Source: Cupriavidus oxalaticus
GTDB lineage: Bacteria > Pseudomonadota > Gammaproteobacteria > Burkholderiales > Burkholderiaceae
Direction: 5' to 3'
NCBI RefSeq assembly: GCF_016894385.1
Contig: NZ_CP069811.1
Span: 844,501 to 908,500 of the forward strand
DNA length: 64,000 nucleotides
In this document: positions 8,241 to 15,800 of the stretch, in pieces
Layout of the letters: each line of letters begins with the position of its first letter
Position numbering within the stretch: the stretch's first letter is position 1
Notes under the pieces: model-generated
Seen by the model: only the letters and a program-made list of their open reading frames with translations
Database searches by the model: none
Told to the model about the DNA's origin: nothing
Program-made: the position numbers and the translations under genes

Positions 8241-9231
8241 GGGATTCCAGCGGCCGCTCGGGGACCGGCTGTGCGTGCAGGATGCGGCCGATCAGCTGGT
8301 CTGCGGTGACGCCGTCGGACATGGCCTCGTAGGACAGCGCCAGGCGGTGGCGCAAGACGTCAGGCACGAGGTCCGCCACGTCTTCCGGCAGCGCATAGTG
8401 CCGGCCGCGCAGGAAGGCCAGCGCGCGCGCGCCTTCGATCAGGCCGATGGTGGCGCGCGGGCTGGCGCCGAAGGCAATGTAGCGGTCCATGTCTTCGACG
8501 CCATAGTTGCCGGGCTTGCGCGTGGCCGCGACCACGCGCACCGCGTACTGGATCAGCGCGGGATCGACATAGACCTTGCGGCACGCCTCCTGCAGCGCGG
8601 CCAGGTGCTCCGGCGTGGCCACCGCGCCCACGTTGATGCGCGGGCCGGTGACGCGGTTGACGATCACGACCTCTTCTTCCTCGCTCGGGTAGCCCACCAG
8701 CACCTTCATCATGAAGCGGTCGACCTGCGCCTCGGGCAGCGGGTAGGTGCCTTCGGTCTCGATCGGGTTCTGCGTGGCCATGACCAGGAAGGGCGAGGGC
8801 ACGCGGTGGGTCTCGCCGGCGATGGTGACCTGCTTCTCCTGCATGACTTCGAGCAGCGCGCTCTGCACCTTGGCCGGCGCGCGGTTGATCTCGTCGGCCA
8901 GCAGCAGGTGGGCGAACACCGGTCCGCGCACGGTGGAGAACTCGCCGGTGCCCTGGTTATACATGCGCGTGCCGATCAGGTCGGCGGGCAGCAGGTCGGG
9001 CGTGAACTGGATGCGCTTGAACGTGCCGCTCATGGTCCGCGCCAGCGTGTTGACCGTCAGCGTCTTGGCCAGCCCCGGCACCCCTTCGACCAGCAGGTGT
9101 CCGCCCGCGAGCATCGCCACCAGCACCCGTTCGAGAAAGTGGTCCTGGCCCACGACCACGCGTTTCACCTCGTACAGCAGGCGTTCCATCAAGTCTGCGC
9201 TGTCCGCAGCGTCCCTGGCTTGGTCGTTCAT
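8218..9231 (-). CDS. MoxR-family AAA+ ATPase
   Basis: A 337-residue chaperone-like ATPase. Walker A is EGVPGLAKT (residues 49-57) and Walker B LLLADEIN (109-116), followed by sensor 1 in MATQNPIETEGTYPLPEAQVDRF, the diagnostic MoxR stretch. MoxR proteins remodel or insert cofactors into client complexes together with VWA proteins. It lies 23 bases after the S1C protease stop and overlaps the DUF58 gene. Cytoplasmic location is expected, with contact to the membrane VWA partners inferred. Confidence 0.93.
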   Translation of the reverse strand: MNDQARDAADSADLMERLLYEVKRVVVGQDHFLERVLVAMLAGGHLLVEGVPGLAKTLTVNTLARTMSGTFKRIQFTPDLLPADLIGTRMYNQGTGEFSTVRGPVFAHLLLADEINRAPAKVQSALLEVMQEKQVTIAGETHRVPSPFLVMATQNPIETEGTYPLPEAQVDRFMMKVLVGYPSEEEEVVIVNRVTGPRINVGAVATPEHLAALQEACRKVYVDPALIQYAVRVVAATRKPGNYGVEDMDRYIAFGASPRATIGLIEGARALAFLRGRHYALPEDVADLVPDVLRHRLALSYEAMSDGVTADQLIGRILHAQPVPERPLESHVRATER

Positions 9232-9254
9232 AGGCCCCCACGTTTCAGGAAGTT

Positions 9255-10178
9255 TCAGAAAGGAGAAGATCCGATGGCAGCGCCGGCGTTCTCGATGGTG
9301 ACGGCAAAGCCGATACCGAGGAACGTGCCGCTCTGGTTAGGGTTGAGGATGGCGGTGACGATGCCGACCACTTCGCCGTCCATGTTCACCAGCGGCCCGC
9401 CCGAATTGCCCGGGTTGGCGGCGGCGTCGAACTGGATAAGCTTGTCCAGGCTCTGCTTGCTATCCGGCGAGATGAAATGGCGGTCGAGCCCCGAGACCAC
9501 GCCGGCCGACACCGACGGGCCGATGCCGAACGGGAAGCCGACCGCCACGACTTCGCTGCCGGGCGCCAGTTCACGGCTGGAGCCGAGTGTCGCTGCCGGC
9601 AGGTCGTCGGGAATGGATCTGGGCCGCAGCACGGCGAGGTCTTTTTCGGGGATGGCCTGCACCACGGTGGCTTCGGCCATGTGACCGTCGTGGAACCTGA
9701 CCTCCAGCCGCTTGGCATCGGCGACGACGTGATAGCTGGTCAGCACCATGCCGCTTTCGGTCACGACCACGCCCGAGCCGATGTGGCGCGCTTCGCGCTT
9801 GCCGCCGGCCGGATCCTTGCCGTCGGGCGGTTCGCGCTTGCCGAGCTCGTCCTGTGGCGCGGGCTGGGAGGCTGGCGACGATTTGCGGCGTGTGGCAGGG
9901 GGATCACGCCTGGCCTTCGGCGCGGAGGCGGCTTCCACGGGCTTCTCCGCCGCCGTATAGCTGCGGACCTCGACCACCGATTCGCGTACCGCCTCGGCCG
10001 CCCTGGCAGTGCGCGATGGCAGGCTCTTGGTCTGCAGCGTGTGCAGCACCGCCGCGTCGATGTCTGCCTGCTTGAGCACGCGGGTTGGCGGCTGCGACCG
10101 CCAGGCGATGGCCGCGCCCACTGCGATGACCACGACGACCGCCGCCGAGACCAGCCCGTAGATCGTCACCCGTTTCAT
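9255..10178 (-). CDS. Membrane-anchored S1C (HtrA-like) serine protease without PDZ
   Basis: A 307-residue protein. Residues 5-25 form an N-terminal anchor, 30-130 a low-complexity, Pro/Lys-rich linker, and 131-300 a trypsin-like S1C domain. The triad is visible: His150 (TSYHVV), Asp180 (EKDLAVLR) and Ser259 (GNSGGPL). The protein stops right after the protease domain, so it lacks the PDZ domains of DegP/DegS. The N-in topology puts the protease in the periplasm. I chose the ATG at 10178 because it places MKR directly before the anchor. It is the first gene of the MoxR/DUF58/VWA operon and divergent from the second VWA gene, 74 bases away. Confidence 0.88.
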   Translation of the reverse strand: MKRVTIYGLVSAAVVVVIAVGAAIAWRSQPPTRVLKQADIDAAVLHTLQTKSLPSRTARAAEAVRESVVEVRSYTAAEKPVEAASAPKARRDPPATRRKSSPASQPAPQDELGKREPPDGKDPAGGKREARHIGSGVVVTESGMVLTSYHVVADAKRLEVRFHDGHMAEATVVQAIPEKDLAVLRPRSIPDDLPAATLGSSRELAPGSEVVAVGFPFGIGPSVSAGVVSGLDRHFISPDSKQSLDKLIQFDAAANPGNSGGPLVNMDGEVVGIVTAILNPNQSGTFLGIGFAVTIENAGAAIGSSPF

Positions 10179-10252
10179 CGCAGCCCCCGAGGTCCCGTCC
10201 CGCCTTAAAAAATACAGTACCATCCTCTTAACCACGCGCCAAGGAGCAGGGC

Positions 10253-11317
10253 ATGCAGTTTCTCTGGCCGCAGATGCTCTGGTTGCTGCTCGCGCTCCCG
10301 GTGCTGGCAGCTGCCTACCTGTACCTGCTCGCGCGGCGCAAGAAATCCGCCCTGCTGTACGCCAGCCTTGCGCTGCCCCGCGCCGCGCTGGGCCGGCGCC
10401 AACGCCTGCGGCGCCACATCCCGCCATTGCTGTTCCTGATCGCGCTGGGCGCGGCGCTGCTGGCGTGCGCGCGGCCTACCGCAACCGTCACCCTGCCGTC
10501 CGACACGATCACGCTGGTGCTGGCCATGGACACCTCGCGCAGCATGGAGGCGAGCGATGTGCCGCCCACGCGCTTCGCCGCCGCGCAGCAGGCCGCGCGT
10601 GACCTGATCGTGGGACTTCCGGCCAGCGTGCGGCTCGGCATCGTATCCTTTGCCGCCACCGCGACCGTGGTGCTGCCGCCGACCAGCAATCGCCAGGACA
10701 TGCTCGACGCGGTGGATCGCGTCCAGCTGCAGCGCGGTACCGCCACCGGCAGCGGGCTGATCCAGGCGCTGGCGGTACTGTTCCCCGACGATGGCATCGA
10801 CCTGGAGGCGATTCTCTTCAGCGACAGCACGACCCTGTTCGGCGGGCGCGCGCCGTCGCTCGACGAGGCCGCCGCCGCGGAGGCAGCGCGCAAGCGCGAG
10901 CAGGAGCGCCAGCCGATGCAGCCGGGCGCATACCGGCACGGCGCCGTGATCCTGCTCAGCGACGGCCGCCGCACCACCGGCCCGGACCCGATCGACGCCG
11001 CCCGCATGGCGGCCGAGCGCGGCGTGCGCGTCTATACCGTGGGCTTCGGCTCGCCCCAGGGCGGCGGCGTGCCGGAGTCGAGCCTGGCGTACTTCATGCA
11101 GCTCGACGAACCGGCCCTGCGCGCGGTGGCGACGCTGACCGGCGGCGAGTACTTCCAGGCGGGATCGGCCGCCGACCTGACCAGGATCTATCGCCAGCTC
11201 AGCGCCCGGTTCGCGCTGGAGCGCCGCGAGACCGAGGTCAGTGCGCTGTTGTCGGCGGCAGCGGTAGTGGTGCTGGTGCTGGCATCCGGGCTGTCGTTAC
11301 TGTGGTTCCGGCGCTGA
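10253..11317 (+). CDS. Membrane VWA-domain protein, BatA-like (VWA2)
   Basis: A 354-residue paralogue of the VWA protein at 6160-7245: both open with FLWPxMLW, share two N-terminal helices, a basic cytosolic loop, an ARP stretch after helix 2, a MIDAS motif (here D93-T-S95-R-S97) and a C-terminal helix. An alanine/arginine-rich charged insert (AAAEAARKREQERQ) sits where VWA1 has its Ser/Asp insert. The start has AAGGAGCAGGGC before it. It diverges from the S1C protease gene and probably works in the same complex, though it may have its own promoter. Confidence 0.9.
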   Translation: MQFLWPQMLWLLLALPVLAAAYLYLLARRKKSALLYASLALPRAALGRRQRLRRHIPPLLFLIALGAALLACARPTATVTLPSDTITLVLAMDTSRSMEASDVPPTRFAAAQQAARDLIVGLPASVRLGIVSFAATATVVLPPTSNRQDMLDAVDRVQLQRGTATGSGLIQALAVLFPDDGIDLEAILFSDSTTLFGGRAPSLDEAAAAEAARKREQERQPMQPGAYRHGAVILLSDGRRTTGPDPIDAARMAAERGVRVYTVGFGSPQGGGVPESSLAYFMQLDEPALRAVATLTGGEYFQAGSAADLTRIYRQLSARFALERRETEVSALLSAAAVVVLVLASGLSLLWFRR

Positions 11318-11524
11318 CCGGCGTTGCAAGCGCAGGCTGCGTCACGTTGCATCCCGCTGCGGCGGTCGTACCGGTCACTTCATGGCCTGCGGGATCAGCG
11401 GCGTTTCTCCACGCGAGCCGGCGCGGCGGGCAGGGACAGTACAATGCCGGACGCTTGTTTTACCGGACCTGCCTGTTCCGTCACCTGACCCGCCACACGA
11501 TCCGCCACCCGACCCGCTTCGCCC

Positions 11525-12826
11525 ATGTCCAATCTCATCGTCCACGGTGGCACGCCCCTGCGCGGCCGCATCATTCCCTCGGCCAACAAGAATGCAGTGC
11601 TGCCCGTGCTTTGCGCCACGCTGCTGACTGACCAGCCGCTGCGCCTGCACGGCGTGCCGGACATCACCGATGTCCGCAAGATCCTCGATATTTTCCGCAT
11701 GCTGGGCAGCGATGTCCGTCTCGATGAAGCCACCGGCACGCTCGACCTGCACCACCGCGACACCGCTTTCGACGCCACCTCGCACCGGCTGCCGGAAGAA
11801 ATGCGCTCGTCGATCATGCTGGTGCCGCCGCTGCTGGCCCGCTTCGGCGTGGCGCGGCTGGAAGACAACGTCAAGGGCTGCACGCTGGGCGTGCGCGAGA
11901 TCGACCCGCACGTCGACATCTTCCGCTCGTTCGGCGGCGAGGTGGAGCGCGCCAGCGGCTCGCTGCTGGTGCGCAGCGGCGGCCCGCTGCAGCCTACGCA
12001 CCACTGGCTCGACTATGCCTCGGTGACCACCACTGAAAACTTCGTGCTGTGCGCGGCGGCCGCCGAAGGCGAATCGACGCTGACCAACGCCGCGTCCGAG
12101 CCGCATGTGCAGGAGTTCTGCCGCTTCATGCAGATGATGGGCGCCGACATCGACGGCATCGGCACCTCGCGGCTGACCGTGCGCGGCGGCGCCCGGCTGC
12201 GCGGGGGCGAGTTCACCTTCGAGGAAGATTTCCACGAGATCACCACTTTCCTCGCGCTGGGCGCGATCACCGGCGGCGACGTGGCGGTGCGCAACAGCAC
12301 GCCGGGCAATTTCCCGCTGATCGACCGCACCTTTGCCAAGTTCGGCGTGCAGGTGGTGCACCAGGACGGCTGGTCGCGCGCGCTGCTGCAGGGGCCGCTG
12401 AAGGTGCAGACGCCTTTCACCAGCAATGTGCTGACCAAGGTCGAGGCCGCGCCGTGGCCATACTTCCCGGTCGACCTGCTGCCGATCTTTATCGCGCTGG
12501 GCGTGCGCGCCCAGGGCAATGCCATGTTCTGGAACAAGATCTACGACGGCGCGCTGGGCTGGACCGGCGAGCTGTCGAAGTTCGGCGCGCATGTGTTCCA
12601 GTCCGACCCGCACCGGCTGATCACCTTCGGCGGCAATCCGCTGACGCCGGCGGTGGTGGAAAGCCCGTACATCATCCGTGTCGCGATCGCGCTGTTCATG
12701 GTTGCGGCAAGCATCGAAGGGCGCTCGGAAATCCGCAACGCCACGCCGATCCGGCGCGCGCATCCGCGCTTTGTCGAGAACCTGCGCAGCCTCGGCGTCC
12801 ATGTGGAGTGGACCAGCGAGGAATGA
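11525..12826 (+). CDS. MurA-like UDP-GlcNAc 1-carboxyvinyltransferase paralogue
   Basis: A 433-residue EPSP synthase-fold enolpyruvyl transferase. The key MurA residues line up: Lys22-Asn23 (NKNAVLP), Arg94 (MRSS), the PEP-binding Cys119 (KGCTLG), Arg124, and the catalytic Asp in FPVD (Asp317, E. coli Asp305). The flanking sequence is very divergent from housekeeping MurA. It stands alone, far from any murein gene. Either it is a second MurA or it transfers enolpyruvate to another sugar nucleotide. I am sure of the fold and active-site set, less of the acceptor. Confidence 0.8.
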   Translation: MSNLIVHGGTPLRGRIIPSANKNAVLPVLCATLLTDQPLRLHGVPDITDVRKILDIFRMLGSDVRLDEATGTLDLHHRDTAFDATSHRLPEEMRSSIMLVPPLLARFGVARLEDNVKGCTLGVREIDPHVDIFRSFGGEVERASGSLLVRSGGPLQPTHHWLDYASVTTTENFVLCAAAAEGESTLTNAASEPHVQEFCRFMQMMGADIDGIGTSRLTVRGGARLRGGEFTFEEDFHEITTFLALGAITGGDVAVRNSTPGNFPLIDRTFAKFGVQVVHQDGWSRALLQGPLKVQTPFTSNVLTKVEAAPWPYFPVDLLPIFIALGVRAQGNAMFWNKIYDGALGWTGELSKFGAHVFQSDPHRLITFGGNPLTPAVVESPYIIRVAIALFMVAASIEGRSEIRNATPIRRAHPRFVENLRSLGVHVEWTSEE

Positions 12827-12845
12827 GCCTGCCGCGCACGCGCTG

Positions 12846-12890
12846 TTCCCGGCTGCGCTATTCCCGGTTGCGCTATTCCCGGCTGGGAAC
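12846..12890. repeat. 15-bp tandem repeat at the mipA 3' end
   Basis: TTCCCGGCTGCGCTA, TTCCCGGTTGCGCTA and a third degenerate unit follow each other (12846-12860, 12861-12875, 12876-12890). The mipA stop codon falls within unit 2. The last unit also forms a small hairpin, TTCCC/GGGAA (12876-12889), between the convergent MurA-like and mipA genes. Confidence 0.6.
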
Positions 12891-13724
12891 CCGCGTTGCC
12901 GATTCGCCGAAGATCCAGGCCAGCGCCACGCCGGCCGCGAGCGCGTTCTTGCGCCGGACCAGCGGGCTGTCCTCGAAGGTGGCGCCGTTCAACCGGTCGT
13001 AGCGCACGAAGGCACCCACCCAGACATGGCGGAAGCGGCGCGACAGCGTTGCCATCGCCATGCTGCCGGCGTAGCCGCCATGGGCGGCGTAGGCCGGGCG
13101 CGCAGCGGTCGCGAACTGCGCCTCGACGGCGTAGAAGTACTGGTTGTAGCGTGCCGTGGCGAACAGCGGCCCGCCCGTGAGGCCCAGGTTCCAGCCCGCG
13201 AGGCCGCCCACGCTGGCGATGTCGAGATGCAGGTTTGGCGAGAAGATCCAGCCAATCGCGCGGGGCGGCGATTCCACCGTCAGCGCCAGCCGCACCGGCA
13301 GCCGCAGGTCGAGGCGGGTGCGGTCCGAGTCGGAATGCCATAGCGTCAGGTTCAGCGACGGGCCGATTTCCACGGCGGTCTTCAGGTCGGGCATGCCGCG
13401 GCGCGCATCGTCGTCGCCGCTTTTCACCGGCAGCGAAAGCCCCAGGCTGACATTGAGTTCGAGGCGGTCGCTGTCGAACAGCTTGCCGCGCACGCCACTG
13501 CGGTCGGCGCGCAGGTGCTCCCCGCGGTAGATGACATAGGGCACAGGCAACAGCAGGCTGGCGCGTTGGTCCGAGCCGCGGTAGTGCGGCAGGGTGATGC
13601 CGCCGAGGCCAAGGCCGGCTTCCCATAGCGGACGTTCCACCTCATCGAGGTCCTGTGCCGCGCAGGTCGTGCCGAATGCCGCGGCGACAAGCGCCAGCGC
13701 GCCGCAACCCCTGCGCCGCCGCAT
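12873..13724 (-). CDS. MipA/OmpV family outer-membrane protein
   Basis: A 283-residue beta-barrel protein. The signal peptide MRRRRGCGALALVAAAFG precedes AAQDLDE. The mature part shows the MipA pattern: WEAGLGLGGITLPHYRGSDQ, then VPYVIYRGEHLRADRSGVRG and alternating amphipathic strands to AGVALAWIFGES. MipA binds murein synthesis/hydrolysis enzymes in E. coli, while many paralogues are porin-like proteins of unknown role. The ATG at 13724 gives a clean signal peptide; a TTG at 13754 preceded by GGCAGG is an alternative. It reads toward the MurA-like gene. Confidence 0.85.
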   Translation of the reverse strand: MRRRRGCGALALVAAAFGTTCAAQDLDEVERPLWEAGLGLGGITLPHYRGSDQRASLLLPVPYVIYRGEHLRADRSGVRGKLFDSDRLELNVSLGLSLPVKSGDDDARRGMPDLKTAVEIGPSLNLTLWHSDSDRTRLDLRLPVRLALTVESPPRAIGWIFSPNLHLDIASVGGLAGWNLGLTGGPLFATARYNQYFYAVEAQFATAARPAYAAHGGYAGSMAMATLSRRFRHVWVGAFVRYDRLNGATFEDSPLVRRKNALAAGVALAWIFGESATRVPSRE

Positions 13725-13757
13725 GCTGTGCCGGGAAGATTGCACGCCGTGCAAGAT

Positions 13758-13874
13758 TTACATGCCTGCCGTGCAGCGCCGCTGCTTCTCAAAGGACAGG
13801 ATCCACAGGCCGATGGGGAGGGCGACCAGCATCGGATGAATCGGGTGTCTGGCAATACTGGCGGGTGTGCGCAC
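13758..13874 (-). pseudogene. Truncated DUF2231 membrane protein relic
   Basis: A GTG at 13874, with GGAGAA five bases upstream, opens a 38-codon frame beginning VRTPASIARHPIHPMLVALP and continuing IGLWILS. This is the N terminus of DUF2231 membrane proteins, which are normally several times longer. After ILS the match stops and an unrelated tail (FEKQRRCTAGM) runs to a TAA. The rest of the gene is absent; mipA begins 34 bases further on. A deletion has apparently fused this start to the mipA upstream region. Confidence 0.65.
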
Positions 13875-14000
13875 GGCGATTCTCCTGGGCGGGCCGATGT
13901 TACGAGGCCCGCCGCAAGAGCCGTACCACTGACACGCGGCGGCCGCGCTGCAGGCGACATGGAGACTGACGCCAGCGCAGCCCGCCGCGCAACGGGCGCG

Positions 14001-14114
14001 TCACGAGCGGTCGTCGTCCCGCCGGTCCCAGCCGGGCGGATAAAGCGGATGACGCAACGCGGCATACACCAGAACCACGGTTGCCACGGCGGTGATCCAG
14101 TCGAGCAGGTCCAT
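14001..14114 (-). CDS. Small single-membrane-segment protein (37 aa), unknown
   Basis: An ATG at 14114 is preceded by AAGGAGGGTT, the strongest Shine-Dalgarno in this gap, although only three bases separate it from the ATG. The product has a hydrophobic helix (ITAVATVVLVYAAL, residues 7-20) and a charged tail ending RRDDDRS. It vaguely recalls KdpF-type microproteins, but no kdp genes are near. Function is unknown; length and start are supported only by the ribosome site and composition. Confidence 0.45.
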   Translation of the reverse strand: MDLLDWITAVATVVLVYAALRHPLYPPGWDRRDDDRS

Positions 14115-14284
14115 AACCCTCCTTGCGGCCCCCGGCGACCGGCATGCGTGGGGGAACGCTTCCACCATAGCCGGGCCACGGCGGCGGGGGAACTAAGGTG
14201 TGCGCAGAACCATATGCCTGCGGCGATGATGGCACGATCGCGCCTGGTCGAGGCCGTTGCAACGCCGCGGCAGGGTCAGCGGCC

Positions 14285-14737
14285 TCAGCGCTCCGGGGGC
14301 GGCACGGTGACGCCGCACGCCTGCGCCACGGCCAGCAGTTTGTCGAAGTCCGGCGGGCCGGGCGGGATTTCCTCGTCCAGCTGCGTGAACAGGCGCGACG
14401 CGTTGCCGTTGTGGCTGGTGACCGAAATCATTTCTCCGCCCCCGGCACCGAAACGGAAGTAATGTACCGTGCCCGCCGGCACGTGGACAAAGGTGCCGGC
14501 GGCCGCCTGGAGCGCCTGCCCGCCATAGCCGATCTCGATCGTTCCTCGCGTCACGAAGAACGATTCGTCCCAGTCGTGGCAATGCGGCGGCGGGCCGGTG
14601 CCTTCGTCGCCCTGCTGCAGGAACACCTCGTAACCCTGTGTGGCAGTGTTGGAGGCGAGTACCGTGATCTTCTCTCCGACCACGTTGAGTGCGCGCGCAT
14701 ACTTGTCCGGCGTTACCACAAAGGGTTCTGGCTTCAT
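14285..14737 (-). CDS. Cupin-domain protein
   Basis: A 150-residue single-domain cupin. The metal ligands are visible in motif 1 as His52-Cys-His54 with Glu58 (PHCHDWDESF), and motif 2 is PAGTVHYFRFG. It is a cytosolic metal-dependent dioxygenase, isomerase or sugar-binding protein; the exact role cannot be read. The start has GGAGG eight bases upstream. A short hairpin/TAGAAT patch at 14812-14826 may be its promoter core. Confidence 0.8.
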   Translation of the reverse strand: MKPEPFVVTPDKYARALNVVGEKITVLASNTATQGYEVFLQQGDEGTGPPPHCHDWDESFFVTRGTIEIGYGGQALQAAAGTFVHVPAGTVHYFRFGAGGGEMISVTSHNGNASRLFTQLDEEIPPGPPDFDKLLAVAQACGVTVPPPER

Positions 14738-14867
14738 GATGCGCGCCTCCGTCTGTCGGGACCTGGATCCGGGAGTGGCACCGGTGCCCGTGCCGGGCGC
14801 CGTGGTGTCACGCCTATTCTAGGCGCGGGCGCCGGGCTGTCCTAGCCTGGAATCGCGCGCGCATGGC

Positions 14868-15800
14868 TCAGCCGCGCGCGTGGTGCGGGCAGCCCGGCGG
14901 CGGCTCGCCGATCACGCTGCGGGCCGACCACAGTTCCGGGAACGGCAGCTCGTCCAGTGTCGGCTTCAGCCACGCGATGCCCTCCGTGCCGAAGTAGGCC
15001 GGCCGCGTGCCGAAAGTGCGGCGGGTGGCCATCAGGTGGCGGTACTTCCAGTCCGTGAACGCTTCCGCCAGGTCGGCCAGCGTTTCGCCAAGCCGCACCA
15101 GCCCGGCGTTGCCCCCGGGATTGGCGTAGATGTCGCGCCAGGCTTGCTCGACCTGCCGGTGCGGCACATAGGGCTCGGCCAGGTCCCGGTCCAGCAGCGC
15201 GCCGGGGATGGCCAGGCCCGCCCGCGACAGGTAGGCCAGTACGTCGTCATAAAGGCTTGGCGCGGACAGCGCGTCGTTCAGCATGGCCCAGCGTCCGGGT
15301 TGCGGGACAAAGTGCTGCAGGTGCTCGCGCTGCTTGATGCCGAGCAGGTAGACCATGTGCCGGTAGGTCCAGCCCTGCAGCGCGGTGTCCTTGCCGTGCG
15401 CCTCGCCGACACGCGACAGGATCGCCAGCAGGTCGTTTGGCGTCATCCACGCGATGGATCGCCAGGTGGCGTTGAGCGGCACGTGGTGGGCGATCGCGCG
15501 CTGCAGCGCGCCCAGCGCCGCGCCGAGGTCTGCGGCGCGCAGGTGGCCCTGTGCCGCCTGGAGATCGCGGATGATCAGCATCCAGTACAGCTCCGAGACC
15601 TGCGCGGCAATGATGAAGCCGTATTCGCCGGGATGGTCGCTGACGGGGCGTTGCAGGCTGTGCAGTGCGTCGGTCTGCAGCCAGGCGCTGTAGGGGGTGT
15701 GTCCGGCTGCGCCATGGTCGGATGTGGCGGATGTGGCGGATGTGGCGGATGTGGCGGATGTGGCGGATGTGGCAAGTGCGGCGGCTGGTGTGGGATTCAT
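14868..15800 (-). CDS. Tryptophan 2,3-dioxygenase-fold haem protein
   Basis: A 310-residue member of the TDO family. The distal-pocket region SDHPGEYGFIIAAQVSELYW contains His56, matching the active-site His of TDO, and WKYRH holds the probable proximal haem ligand His255. The substrate loop usually written GTGG(T/S) is replaced by GTRPAYFGTEG, so L-tryptophan may not be the substrate. Residues 10-27 are an Ala-Thr-Ser repeat encoded by a 9-bp tandem repeat. The ATG overlaps the amidase stop (ATGA at 15797-15800) and has GGAGGAG upstream. It is the third gene of a dehydrogenase-amidase-dioxygenase operon; an amidase could remove the acyl group left by ring opening. Confidence 0.75.
   Translation of the reverse strand: MNPTPAAALATSATSATSATSATSATSDHGAAGHTPYSAWLQTDALHSLQRPVSDHPGEYGFIIAAQVSELYWMLIIRDLQAAQGHLRAADLGAALGALQRAIAHHVPLNATWRSIAWMTPNDLLAILSRVGEAHGKDTALQGWTYRHMVYLLGIKQREHLQHFVPQPGRWAMLNDALSAPSLYDDVLAYLSRAGLAIPGALLDRDLAEPYVPHRQVEQAWRDIYANPGGNAGLVRLGETLADLAEAFTDWKYRHLMATRRTFGTRPAYFGTEGIAWLKPTLDELPFPELWSARSVIGEPPPGCPHHARG
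15721..15774. repeat. 9-bp tandem repeat inside the TDO-like gene
   Basis: Six units of GATGTGGCG (the last ends in A) encode the Ala-Thr-Ser run near the N terminus of the TDO-like protein. Unit length is a multiple of three, so copy changes alter length but not frame. Confidence 0.85.

Noticed and set aside
6160..11317. Published vWA-MoxR ternary conflict (defence) system
   Set aside because: No VMAP or effector partner is present, and DUF58 with BatA-type membrane VWA proteins fits envelope housekeeping or stress better.
14001..14114. KdpF
   Set aside because: Only a vague resemblance in the helix; no kdpABC genes nearby.
15721..15774. Short regular repeats as a CRISPR array
   Set aside because: Units are 9 bp with no spacers and lie within a coding frame.
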